A stretch of 64,000 nt of DNA, taken from CAZCGA01 sp964498075. GTDB taxonomy: Bacteria; Desulfobacterota; Binatia; HRBIN30. The notes under the pieces are model-generated. The model was not told where the DNA came from, searched no databases, and worked only from the letters and a program-made list of their open reading frames with translations. The stretch is from positions 1-64,000 of the forward strand of contig CAZCGA010000010.1 of NCBI GenBank assembly GCA_964498075.1, read 5' to 3'. Positions 43,665 through 51,334 of the stretch are shown here, piece by piece. The position numbers and the translations under genes are program-made. Each line of letters begins with the position of its first letter. Within the stretch, counting starts at the first letter, position 1.

Positions 43665-44152
43665 TGCTGGAGCGGAAAGCAGTAACCATCCTCCTGGTAG
43701 AGGATGACGATGGACACGCTCGCCTGTTGGAAAAAAACCTGCGCCGCGGCGGTGTGAGTAACCGCTTGGTACGGGTCGCAGACGGCCAGGAGGCCGTCGA
43801 CTACGTGTCGCGAACGCCACCGTACAACGATGCGACGACGCACCCCGCTCCGAGCATCATCTTGTTGGACGTGCGCATGCCGAGGTTGGATGGCTTCGAG
43901 GTCTTGGCTCATCTGAAGAGCGATCCCTTGTTGATGAAGATTCCCGTCATCATGCTCACATCAACCGACAACCAAGCCGAGATCAATCGCGCTTACGAGA
44001 TGGGAGCGAATGGCTATGTGGTCAAACCCGTCGGGGTTGAGTCATTCATCGATCGAGTCGTCAAGCTCGGGATGTTCATCGAGGTCATCGAGCTTCCGGA
44101 GCACGAGTGGGAACAGCATGGATCAAGCGACGAGCGACATATTGGTGGTTGA
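43664..44152 (+). CDS. Rcp1-type response regulator
   Basis: A 162-aa single receiver domain. Acidic pocket LVEDDDGHARLLEKNLRR, phospho-acceptor D69 (IILLDVRMPRLDGFE), switch Thr in VIMLTST and Lys in VVKPVG. The insert after YVSRTPPY and the ending (SFIDRVVKLGMF) are typical of Rcp1-like receivers that pair with phytochrome-type or PAS kinases. I start at ATG 43664, which overlaps the kinase stop (a GTG at 43661 is an alternative). Its last 35 bp overlap the next gene, so three coupled genes form one signalling unit. Confidence 0.88.
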   Translation: MLERKAVTILLVEDDDGHARLLEKNLRRGGVSNRLVRVADGQEAVDYVSRTPPYNDATTHPAPSIILLDVRMPRLDGFEVLAHLKSDPLLMKIPVIMLTSTDNQAEINRAYEMGANGYVVKPVGVESFIDRVVKLGMFIEVIELPEHEWEQHGSSDERHIGG

Positions 44153-45569
44153 AGACGACACCGGTCAGGCGCTTCTGGTGCAGCGCACTCTGCGGCGCGC
44201 CGGCTTCCAGGTGAGCCATGTCCCCGATGCGGATTCGTGCCTGCGCCAGGTGCGCCGGTTGCCTCCCACATTCGTTCTGCTCGATCGGGGTCTCCCTGAC
44301 GCCGACGGGCTCGATCTGCTGCGCTGCTTGCGCGCCGAAGCCCCCGCGGTGTGCGTCATCATGCTGACCGGTGCCGATGACGCCGCCGTGGCCGTCGACG
44401 CCATGCGCATTGGGGCGTGGGATTACGTTGTCAAGCGTCCGGACCTCTCCCACCTCAACGACCTGCCGCTGGTTCTCGAGCGCAATCAGGCGCGCCTGCG
44501 CCTGTTGCGCGAACACCAAGCCCTCAACGAGTCGGTCCGGGCGTCCGAGGAACGCTTCCGAGATTTGTTCGACAACGCCTCGGACACCATCTTTGTCTGC
44601 GACTGTGCCGGCGCCTTGCAGCAGGTGAATCAAGCGTTCGTCAATCTCACGGGCCGGGCACACACGGACATTCATGGCCGCAACTTGAATGACTTCCTGG
44701 CTCCGACCAGTCCCACATCCGCGGAGGGCCTCCGCCAGCGCAGCGCGCGGCCCGGGCGCTCACCGACCACCGAGGTTCATCTCGTCGCCCCAGACGGCGC
44801 CAAGACCGTGTTGGACGTGACCACGCGGCCGATTATGACCGCCGGGGAGCTGCGTGGATTTCAAGGCATTGGCCGTGACGTGACCGAACGCCGGCAGGTG
44901 GAGCAGATGAAGGCCGACTTCCTGGCGATGGTCACCCACGACATGAAGAACCCCGTCAGCATCATCGTCGGCTACTCGGAGATCCTCCTCAATGACGGTG
45001 TTGCCGGCGCGGACTGGCGCGAGATGCTGGTGAGCATCGATTCGAGCGCCCGCGGTCTGCTGCATCTCATCATGAACTTCTTGGATCTCTCCAAGATCGA
45101 GGCGGGCGCGCTCCGCCTGCACCAGGTCGAGAGCAACATCAACGAAATCCTCCACCAAGTGGTGGAGTACCAGAGCCCCTTGGCGCGCGCCAAGCGGATC
45201 GACGTGGTGGAGAACTTCGCGCCGGTGCCGCCGTTGCAGGTGGATCGGAGCCAGATGGACCGTATCTTCGTCAACTTGATCGGGAACGCGATCAAGTTTA
45301 CCCCACCCGCCGGACGTGTCTCCGTCAACACCGCATGCTGCAACGGGACGGTGGAGGTGCGCATCAGTGACACAGGCCCCGGCATCCCGGCGGAGCACGT
45401 GGCGCAACTCTTCGGCAAGTATCAGCGTCTCGCACCCGCGGCGCACACCGAAGGGACCGGGCTCGGCTTGTTCATCGCCAAGTCGATGATCGAGGCGCAC
45501 CACGGCATGGTACGGGTCGAGAGCGCGCCGAACTGTGGCGCGACGTTCATCGTCTCCCTGCCCGTGTGA
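44118..45569 (+). CDS. REC-PAS-histidine kinase hybrid
   Basis: A 483-aa protein beginning inside the previous gene. Receiver domain 5-120 (D56 in FVLLDRGLPDADG, K106 in VVKRP). PAS domain ~142-262 (RFRDLFDNASDTIFVCD … GFQGIGRDVTERR). HisKA domain with H274 in VTHDMKNPVS. ATPase domain with NLIGNAIKF, DTGPGIP and GTGLGLFIA. The receiver-first layout suggests that phosphorylation or binding at the receiver controls this kinase, with the upstream membrane kinase as the likely source. No output regulator follows. It has no membrane helices. Confidence 0.9.
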   Translation: MDQATSDILVVEDDTGQALLVQRTLRRAGFQVSHVPDADSCLRQVRRLPPTFVLLDRGLPDADGLDLLRCLRAEAPAVCVIMLTGADDAAVAVDAMRIGAWDYVVKRPDLSHLNDLPLVLERNQARLRLLREHQALNESVRASEERFRDLFDNASDTIFVCDCAGALQQVNQAFVNLTGRAHTDIHGRNLNDFLAPTSPTSAEGLRQRSARPGRSPTTEVHLVAPDGAKTVLDVTTRPIMTAGELRGFQGIGRDVTERRQVEQMKADFLAMVTHDMKNPVSIIVGYSEILLNDGVAGADWREMLVSIDSSARGLLHLIMNFLDLSKIEAGALRLHQVESNINEILHQVVEYQSPLARAKRIDVVENFAPVPPLQVDRSQMDRIFVNLIGNAIKFTPPAGRVSVNTACCNGTVEVRISDTGPGIPAEHVAQLFGKYQRLAPAAHTEGTGLGLFIAKSMIEAHHGMVRVESAPNCGATFIVSLPV

Positions 45570-45578
45570 GCGATCCGG

Positions 45579-46184
45579 CTAGTCCGCTACGGGTTTGTAC
45601 ACCAGGTACTGCCACCCTCCAGCAATTGCGTCCTCGGCAATGGGGTCGATCTCCACGCGCGCTTTCTCGAACGCGTCGCCGTCCGTCCAGTGTGAGAACG
45701 AGCCGACGAAGAGCGGATCCTGAAAGCCACGGAATACGACATGCGTGATGTGCCCCGCGGACGCAGCGAGTGCTTGCCACATCCTCTCTTCCCGCGCTCG
45801 CCACGTGCTGCCGTCCCTGACGAGGCGACCGACGGCCCGTGCCGCAATGCTCCCCTCGGGCAGATCCAGCCCCTTGGTTGATGTGAGTGGCCCGACCAGC
45901 TCTACGACCAGCCGCTCCGGCGCGGTCGTGAGCACGGCTCGGGCGCGGCGCTCGAGCGGCGTGCCTTGCAAGTGCTGGCGCGCGCCGTCGACCGCCTTCC
46001 TGCCGTCCCATTCGGAATAGATGAGCCGCTGCAGCGGAGCCGTGGCGACGTAGTAGATCCGATGTGTGACGTAGCCCTGCTTGCGACGCAGAATCTGCCA
46101 CGCTTCGTGGTCGTACTGCGTCCGCTCAGACTCGGCTCCCGCCCTGACGGCAACGGATAGCAGCTCGGCGATCGGTCGCTTCAT
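45579..46184 (-). CDS. Hypothetical protein with two ABM-like half-domains
   Basis: A 201-aa soluble protein. Two similar halves are visible: QYDHEAWQILRRKQGYVTHR followed by YSEWDGRKAVDGAR, and WRAREERMWQALAASAGHIT followed by HWTDGDAFEKAR. This R/W-x-G-x(12)-W-x-S/D-xx-A pattern is that of the dimeric alpha/beta barrel (antibiotic biosynthesis monooxygenase-like) fold, here fused in tandem. No heme or cofactor residue is obvious. I start at ATG 46184 (MKRPIAELL). It converges with the REC-PAS kinase gene, with 9 bp between stops. Fold by pattern only; function unknown. Confidence 0.65.
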   Translation of the reverse strand: MKRPIAELLSVAVRAGAESERTQYDHEAWQILRRKQGYVTHRIYYVATAPLQRLIYSEWDGRKAVDGARQHLQGTPLERRARAVLTTAPERLVVELVGPLTSTKGLDLPEGSIAARAVGRLVRDGSTWRAREERMWQALAASAGHITHVVFRGFQDPLFVGSFSHWTDGDAFEKARVEIDPIAEDAIAGGWQYLVYKPVAD

Positions 46185-46299
46185 GCGGCCTACGATTGCT
46201 GTTTTTGCCGAATGGGGCAAGCCGTGATGCGGCCTGATCCGTAGTCGTTCGGCCAAAAACTCTCAGATTGCGGCGATCCCCGCGCGGGAGTGTTCGGGC

Positions 46300-47037
46300 T
46301 TACAGCTGGCGAGGCGTGGGCGCGCCACGCACCTCGCGACGCCCCTTCCGTAGCAACGGTATGGAGAGGATCCTCTCCTCGTGCAGAATTTCCCAGATGA
46401 CACCGCGCGGACGCGGATGGAGACTCGGGGCGGCAATCACCTGGTCGGGGGTGATCAGGAAGTCGACCGGGATGTCGTGCCCGCGCATGGGCAACCGCTC
46501 CTCGATGATTTGCACCGGATGCACGGTGGTCAAAATGGGCGTGTACTCGCGGATCTTGCCCTCCGTGCGCAGTAACGCGTACTCGAGGTCGCAGTAGCCG
46601 TCGCCACGCCCCAAGCGCGCCCCCTGGCGGGTCACCGCCACCGAGCCGCAGATGATCAAATCCACCGGCCGCATCTCCTGTGGCGGCATCAAACGCCCGA
46701 ACTGCATCGCGCCCTTGATGCTCGCCACACGCACGACCTTGGGACCGAGCTTCTCGGGATCCAGCTCGACGAAGCAGCGCTCGCTGCGCAACCGCGGGAT
46801 CGCCATGTATACGATCTTCCCGTCGCGCAAAGCGGCACGCCGGATCGACAGCTGCGGGGCGTCGGCATTGATCTTGATCACCTTCGCCCGCTTCCACATC
46901 GGGAGCTCACACAACAGCTGCGCCGCACGGTCGGCGCCCAGAAAATTCGGCACCCGTGCATCGACGCCGGGAAAGCGTGCGACACCAGCCAGCTTTAGCC
47001 GCGTACGAACCTTCTGGCGGATCTCATCCTTGGTCAT
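46300..47037 (-). CDS. 5-formyltetrahydrofolate cyclo-ligase family protein
   Basis: A 245-aa protein of the 5-FTHF cyclo-ligase (MTHFS) superfamily. The ATP/phosphate region IRQKVRTRLKLAGVARFPGV is at the N-terminus, and the conserved G-x-GxGYYD-like loop appears as ARLGRGDGYCDLEYALL, with a Cys where most members have Tyr. It is longer than true MTHFS (about 190 aa) and resembles the archaeal/mammalian MTHFSD-like branch, whose substrate is uncertain. The true reaction converts 5-formyl-THF to 5,10-methenyl-THF using ATP. Start at MTKDEIRQK (47037). It is the last gene but one of a minus-strand run that includes trmI and ttuA. Confidence 0.8.
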   Translation of the reverse strand: MTKDEIRQKVRTRLKLAGVARFPGVDARVPNFLGADRAAQLLCELPMWKRAKVIKINADAPQLSIRRAALRDGKIVYMAIPRLRSERCFVELDPEKLGPKVVRVASIKGAMQFGRLMPPQEMRPVDLIICGSVAVTRQGARLGRGDGYCDLEYALLRTEGKIREYTPILTTVHPVQIIEERLPMRGHDIPVDFLITPDQVIAAPSLHPRPRGVIWEILHEERILSIPLLRKGRREVRGAPTPRQL

Positions 47038-47082
47038 GAAAAACAAGCTACGAGACGAAAAAAACCGGTACTACAAGCGTGC

Positions 47083-47901
47083 TCAGGAGTCAAAGGCTTT
47101 CTGCGCCGCGGCCGCCGCGTTCCGTCGCGCGACGACGATGAACCCCGTGTGGCCGATCATGCGGTGCTCGGGTCGAATGCTGAGCTGCTTCACGTGCCAG
47201 AAGCGCAGCATCGTTTCGAACAGTTGAACCGCCGCGAAGCCGCCGTGCGCGCGCAGCGCATCGACCAGTTGCTTGACCTGCAGCACCGTGGGGACGTAGC
47301 CGACGATCAGACCGCCCGGCCGTAACGCGGCGGCTGCGGCGGGCAACAAGTGCCAGGGCTCCGCGATGTCGATCGTCATGCGATCGACCTCGCGCTCGTC
47401 GATGCCGGCTCCGGCGTCGACGACTTTGATGGTCCAGTTCGGTGCCTCTCCGTAGAACTGACGCACGTTGGCCTGCGCCATTTCCGCGAAGTCCTGCCGC
47501 GCTTCGTATGACACCAAGCGCCCCTGCGGCCCCACCGCACGCAACAACGCCATGCTGAGCGCGCCCGGACCGGCGCCGACTTCGATCACCGTAGCGCCCG
47601 GATAAATGTCGCCCCACAGTAGGATCGGTCCAATGTCCTTGGGGTAGATGACCTGGGCGCGCCGCGGCAGGTTGGGGATCAACTGGGCAAACGTCGGCCG
47701 CAGCACCAGGAACGCTTCCTGCGCGGTGTTGTAGACCGTCCGCCCCTCTTCCAGTCCGATCAGATGATCGGCTTGCACCGTGCCGGCGCGAATGTGCACG
47801 CGCGTGCCGGCTCGCAAGACGCGAAGATACTCGCGCTCCTTCTGGTCGATGAACAATACGGCGTCGCCGGCGCGTAATCGGCCGCTCTCCGGTGCGTGCA
47901 T
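47083..47901 (-). CDS. trmI: tRNA (adenine58-N1)-methyltransferase
   Basis: A 272-aa TrmI. The N-terminal OB-like/beta domain (VLFIDQKEREYLRVL … TRVHIRAGTVQADHLIG) is typical of the family. Then comes a Rossmann methyltransferase domain: SAM loop VIEVGAGPGAL (106-116), acidic E133 in YEARQDF, and catalytic D178 in IDIAEPW. It methylates N1 of A58 in the tRNA T-loop. I start at ATG 47901 (MHAPESG); the longer ORF to 48186 runs antisense to nothing useful and overlaps ttuA. It follows ttuA by 11 bp, pairing two T-loop modification enzymes. Confidence 0.92.
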   Translation of the reverse strand: MHAPESGRLRAGDAVLFIDQKEREYLRVLRAGTRVHIRAGTVQADHLIGLEEGRTVYNTAQEAFLVLRPTFAQLIPNLPRRAQVIYPKDIGPILLWGDIYPGATVIEVGAGPGALSMALLRAVGPQGRLVSYEARQDFAEMAQANVRQFYGEAPNWTIKVVDAGAGIDEREVDRMTIDIAEPWHLLPAAAAALRPGGLIVGYVPTVLQVKQLVDALRAHGGFAAVQLFETMLRFWHVKQLSIRPEHRMIGHTGFIVVARRNAAAAAQKAFDS

Positions 47902-47912
47902 ACCCCCATCTC

Positions 47913-48887
47913 TCAGTGACGGCCGCCCGGCCCGGCTGCCTGGCGTCGGTCGCGCTTGCTTTCGACTTCGCGGGTCAGACTGCAGAAGGAGCACAGGGAA
48001 CCGAACGCCGGCATGCCACAGCGCTCGCAGGTCTGGGGTTCCCCGTCGACACCCGGCGCAAACGCCGGACGACCGACCCGCAAGAACTCCTGCACGAAGC
48101 TGAGCTTGGTGCCGGGCATCGTTGCTTCCAGACGATTCAACACGTCCTTGTAGATCAATTGCGTCGCCCCGACGCTGTTGGGGCACTCGTCGACGACGTA
48201 ATCGATGCCGCGCATGAACGCATACACGGCCGTCTCGTATTCGCTGAGCCGAAACAGCGGCTTCACCTTGCGGGCGAACTTCTCATGAGTCGCCTCCAGA
48301 ACCGGATGCTGTTTGGCCAGGTGCTTGACTTGCCAGCGCAGCACGTTCCCCAGCAGGCGTGCGGCTTCATCGTCGAGGTTGTGGCCGGTCGCCAAGACCG
48401 GAAAGCCATGCTCGAATGCCACGCGGTCGAAGTAATGGCGCTTGGCCGTGCCGCAGGCCGCACACGCCGGGCGATTCGTGAAGCCCGCCAACGTTGGGAT
48501 GGCGAGCCCCTCCTCCTCGAGGCGGACGGTGATCAAACGCAGCCCGCGCCGCTGTGCAAAGTCTTCGGTCTTGGCCGTCGAGTGGTGCGAGTAAGTCCCG
48601 ATGCCCAGCGCCAAGTGGACCCCCGCGGTGCGGTACCCGAGCGTACTCAAGACGTCCCACAATGCCAGGCTGTCCTTGCCGCCGGAGACGGCCACCAGCA
48701 CGTCCTCCTCCCGGCTGAACATGTGCTCCTGCTCGATGGCCCGCTGCACCTGGCGTTGGAAGACGAAGATGAAACAGGTGCGGCAGAAGGCGGCGTTGTG
48801 CTGGCGGATCTGAACCTCCGCCTTGCCGCGACAGCGCTTGCACTTCATCGTCTTCTGCAGTCCCAGGTCGTCGATGTGCCGCGTCAA
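47913..48887 (-). CDS. ttuA: tRNA 2-thiolation enzyme, TtuA-like
   Basis: A 324-aa PP-loop ATPase of the TtcA/TtuA family. N-terminal zinc finger C16, C19, C35, C38; PP-loop SGGKDS 68-73; iron-sulphur-type cysteines C142/C145 (ACAACG) and C235 (DECPNS); C-terminal zinc finger C287, C290, C299, C302. The two zinc fingers with a CxxC…C cluster are the layout of TtuA (Thermus, s2T54 in tRNA) and Ncs6 rather than TtcA, which lacks the C-terminal finger. The next gene upstream encodes a GG-ended sulphur carrier overlapping by ATGA, and trmI follows, so the U54 assignment is well supported by context. An ATG at 48848 is an alternative start. Confidence 0.87.
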   Translation of the reverse strand: MTRHIDDLGLQKTMKCKRCRGKAEVQIRQHNAAFCRTCFIFVFQRQVQRAIEQEHMFSREEDVLVAVSGGKDSLALWDVLSTLGYRTAGVHLALGIGTYSHHSTAKTEDFAQRRGLRLITVRLEEEGLAIPTLAGFTNRPACAACGTAKRHYFDRVAFEHGFPVLATGHNLDDEAARLLGNVLRWQVKHLAKQHPVLEATHEKFARKVKPLFRLSEYETAVYAFMRGIDYVVDECPNSVGATQLIYKDVLNRLEATMPGTKLSFVQEFLRVGRPAFAPGVDGEPQTCERCGMPAFGSLCSFCSLTREVESKRDRRQAAGPGGRH

Positions 48888-49078
48888 CCACCTGAGATCA
48901 CGTTGCGGATCTCGATGGATTCATCCGCTTCCACGACGTCGTCGTCGCACGCCAGCTCGTCACCGCGGATCACCATGACCGTTCCAGGCAACAGTCCGAG
49001 ATGACGCAGAATGTCGCCCACCCGCCGGCGGCCGTCGAGCTCGACCTGCTTGTGCTGTGGTAAGAGCGTGATCTGCAT
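48884..49078 (-). CDS. ttuB: MoaD/ThiS-type sulphur carrier, TtuB-like
   Basis: A 64-aa beta-grasp protein (VELDGRRRVGDILRHLGLLP … VVEADESIEIRNVISGG) ending in Gly-Gly, which is required for adenylation and thiocarboxylation. It has the size of ThiS/MoaD/TtuB, but no thiamine or molybdopterin gene is near. Its stop overlaps the ttuA start (ATGA), so it is likely the sulphur donor for TtuA-dependent tRNA thiolation. An activating E1-like enzyme is not in the window. Two Cys-free strands and a DELACDDDVVEADE acidic loop are visible. Confidence 0.85.
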   Translation of the reverse strand: MQITLLPQHKQVELDGRRRVGDILRHLGLLPGTVMVIRGDELACDDDVVEADESIEIRNVISGG

Positions 49079-49115
49079 GTGAGGGCTTCGACAATAGGGA
49101 ATGCGAAGAAGTGAG

Positions 49116-49718
49116 TCAACGCGAGGCGGGCGCGCGTGGCGCCGCCTGCAGGACGTCCAACAGCCCCGTCAGAATCCGGTGCGTGAGCCCCCAGATCGTG
49201 TGCCCCGCATAGATGAACGCGGGATGCTCGAGCTCCTGTCCTTCGACGGTGTGGCGGAATGTCCCGTGCACCTCACGGCGATGCAACGACGCCAGCGGCA
49301 CCCAGAAGGCGCTTTGCACTTCGTGATGATTGGGCACCAGCTCGACCGGCGCCGTCACGGCGCAGACGAACGGTGTGATGATCAGATCCAGCGGTCGCCC
49401 ACGGCCGATGGCGCGCAAGTCATCGAGGTTTCCAAGCCGCTCGCCGTACCGTTCCAGGTCGACTCCGACCTCCTCGTTTGTTTCGCGCGCCGCCGTCACG
49501 AACAGATCACGGTCGGACGGCTGCTGGCGTCCTCCCGGCAAGGCCATGTGCCCGGACCACGGGTCACCACGGCGATGCGACCGGTGGATGACGATGAACT
49601 CTGCCCCGTCTTCCGCGTCGCGCAGCACAATCGCCACCGCGGCCCGGGCGAACCCCGTCCCGTCGACCACCGGGGGCCGGTGATGGCGCAGCCGCTCACG
49701 GATGATGTCGATCGTCAT
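49116..49718 (-). CDS. Nudix hydrolase, CoA pyrophosphatase-like
   Basis: A 200-aa Nudix protein. The Nudix box reads PGGRQQPSDRDLFVTAARET then NEEVGV, with the spacing of the NudL/CoA pyrophosphatase branch and the LIRSHRRGDPWSGHMALPGG-type lead (IVIHRSHRRGDPWSGHMAL). Such enzymes cut CoA or acyl-CoA to 3',5'-ADP and 4'-phosphopantetheine. The C-terminal part (YAGHTIWGLTHRIL) fits NudL. I start at ATG 49718 (MTIDIIRER). It lies 23 bp after the isochorismatase-fold gene and 38 bp before ttuB, all on one strand. Confidence 0.85.
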   Translation of the reverse strand: MTIDIIRERLRHHRPPVVDGTGFARAAVAIVLRDAEDGAEFIVIHRSHRRGDPWSGHMALPGGRQQPSDRDLFVTAARETNEEVGVDLERYGERLGNLDDLRAIGRGRPLDLIITPFVCAVTAPVELVPNHHEVQSAFWVPLASLHRREVHGTFRHTVEGQELEHPAFIYAGHTIWGLTHRILTGLLDVLQAAPRAPASR

Positions 49719-49741
49719 CGAGCCTCCGCGGTCCCCCCGAC

Positions 49742-50362
49742 TCAGGACTGCTGCAGCGCGGCAACCACGTCTTGGCTCGTGGTGACGGTCGCCAGCAGCG
49801 CGAGGATGCGCTCGATCGAAAAGCGGTGCATCTCGTCCGGCACGCTGGCGCAACAGTCCTCGGGCACCACCACGTCGAACAGCCGGTTGACCGCGCCGCG
49901 CACCGTTCCCTCCACGGCGAAGTTGGTCGACACTCCCATCGTCACAATGATAGACCGTCCGAGCGCCCGCAACGTGCCGAAGAGGCTCGATCCGTATGAG
50001 GCATCGATGCTGAGGAAGCGACGGATGACGTAATCGCCGGGTTGCGGTGCGATGGCGGCGTGGACGTCCGCACCCCACGTACCTTCGAGGAGGATGGGGT
50101 TGCGCTTGCCGAAACGGAAGATGGGCGCATTGGTCGTCGGGATCCCGGGCTTGCTCTCCTTGTTTGCGTAGAACACGGGAACCTGTGCTGTCCGTGCGGC
50201 GTCGAGCACCCGGGCGATGTGCTCGATGAGGTGGCGCTCCTGAGCGGCCGCGGCCAGCGCGCCGCCGATGCCTGCCGTCCCGATCTTCGATTCGTGAAGG
50301 AGATCGTTCTGGCACTCGATCACGACGACCGCGGTGCGGTCACGGGGGAGCGTCAAAGCCAT
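49742..50362 (-). CDS. Isochorismatase-fold protein with altered active site
   Basis: A 206-aa member of the cysteine hydrolase/isochorismatase superfamily by overall pattern: VVVIECQNDLL at the start and GVSTNFAVEGTVRGAVNR near the end. The usual catalytic triad is Asp-Lys-Cys. Here the aligned positions read E16 (ECQND), R114 (VIRRF) and A149 (NFAVEGT). Isochorismatases proper lack the Cys but keep Asp and Lys, so this set is unusual. It could be a vinyl-ether hydrolase variant or a non-catalytic binding protein. My alignment is by eye. Nudix gene follows. Confidence 0.8.
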   Translation of the reverse strand: MALTLPRDRTAVVVIECQNDLLHESKIGTAGIGGALAAAAQERHLIEHIARVLDAARTAQVPVFYANKESKPGIPTTNAPIFRFGKRNPILLEGTWGADVHAAIAPQPGDYVIRRFLSIDASYGSSLFGTLRALGRSIIVTMGVSTNFAVEGTVRGAVNRLFDVVVPEDCCASVPDEMHRFSIERILALLATVTTSQDVVAALQQS

Positions 50363-50418
50363 ACGGCAACGAGTCGCTCATCGGCGATGCCGGACCGCGA
50401 TCCGTTCTCGAGACCGCG

Positions 50419-50446
50419 ATGAGCCATACGCCATGAGCCACGAGCG
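50419..50446. repeat. Degenerate heptamer array (ATGAGCC type)
   Basis: Four seven-base units, ATGAGCC-ATACGCC-ATGAGCC-ACGAGCG, in the short gap between two minus-strand genes. It is one of several such arrays in the right third of the window. Confidence 0.65.
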
Positions 50447-50449
50447 CGG

Positions 50450-50929
50450 TCAGTTGAGTGCTTGTGGGTCGGCGCGCGCAATCAGGGTGCGCAGCCGTTC
50501 GCAGTGGACGTCCTCTTCGCGACACAAGTCGTCGAACAGCCGGGCCGTGCTGGGAAGCGTCTCGGCGAAGTGAACCGCCAGCTCACGCAAGCGCCGGAAG
50601 GAGGTCCGGTGCGACTCGAGATCCTGCACGAGGCGCGCCCAGTGGTTCGAGGCGCCTGGAGGGAGCGGCACTTCGGCCACCGCGGACGGAGTCTTCCCCG
50701 CCGTTCGTACTGCCTCGCCGAGCCGCTCGACCTGCGTCGCCTCGGCACTGGCCAACTCGTTGAGCGCCTCCTGGCTATAGCTCTGCGGCGCCATCTCCGC
50801 GTGGCGGCCGAGCTGGCGAGCCTGCGTGACGCAGCGCGCGTAGCACTGTTCCAACACCTCCGTCGCTTCGTACCTGGCCGCGGCAGTCCCGCCGATGACC
50901 AGACGCGAAAGCTTGTTCAACACGCCCAT
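50450..50929 (-). CDS. Hypothetical helical (ferritin-like) protein
   Basis: A 159-aa all-helical protein from ATG 50929 (MGVLNKLSRL). Long amphipathic helices carry regularly spaced E/H residues: ARYEATEVLEQCYARC, ASEATQVERLGEAV-like ASAEATQVERLGEAVR, HRTSFRRLRELAVHF and CREEDVHCERLRTL. The E-x(n)-ExxH-like pattern recalls the ferritin-like/DUF2202-type four-helix bundle, but a complete di-iron site is not certain. It is divergent from rpoZ, with about 115 bp between starts. No signal peptide. Fold by pattern only. Confidence 0.6.
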   Translation of the reverse strand: MGVLNKLSRLVIGGTAAARYEATEVLEQCYARCVTQARQLGRHAEMAPQSYSQEALNELASAEATQVERLGEAVRTAGKTPSAVAEVPLPPGASNHWARLVQDLESHRTSFRRLRELAVHFAETLPSTARLFDDLCREEDVHCERLRTLIARADPQALN

Positions 50930-51043
50930 ACGGCGGCGCAACCGTAGTAATCGTCCTCTCCCCTGTCAAGCAGAGGGTGTTCCCGGGCGGGGTTTCTCCG
51001 CTGGCCGATTTTCGCTATAGAGGGGGCTCGATAAGGAGACACC

Positions 51044-51247
51044 ATGGCACGTATCACCGTTGAAGATTGCCTCGAAAAGGTTCCGAACCGGTTTGAGCTG
51101 GTCCTGCTGGCGGCACGGCGGGCGAAGCAGTTGCTCAAGGGGGCCCGACCGCTGGTCAATAGTGACAACAAAGAGGTTGTCGCCGCCCTGCGCGAGATTG
51201 GTGAAGGCAAGGTCAGTATGCAGTATCCGGAGGCTTCAGAGTCCTGA
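51044..51247 (+). CDS. rpoZ: RNA polymerase omega subunit
   Basis: 67 aa, the typical omega length: MARITVEDCLEKVPNRFELV, AARRAKQLLKG, then NKEVVAALREIGEGKV. It binds beta' and aids RNA polymerase assembly. The ATG has AAGGAG 7 bp upstream, and a -10-like TATAGA lies at 51016-51021; the -35 is poor. It is followed after 87 bp by dnaJ in the same direction. Confidence 0.96.
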   Translation: MARITVEDCLEKVPNRFELVLLAARRAKQLLKGARPLVNSDNKEVVAALREIGEGKVSMQYPEASES

Positions 51248-51334
51248 GAGACGCGTGCTGGGCCATGAGCTGCCAATCTTCGTCCGCGAAGGGACCGTGC
51301 AGCGCTCAGCACTCGGGAGTCAAGACTCTGCGAG

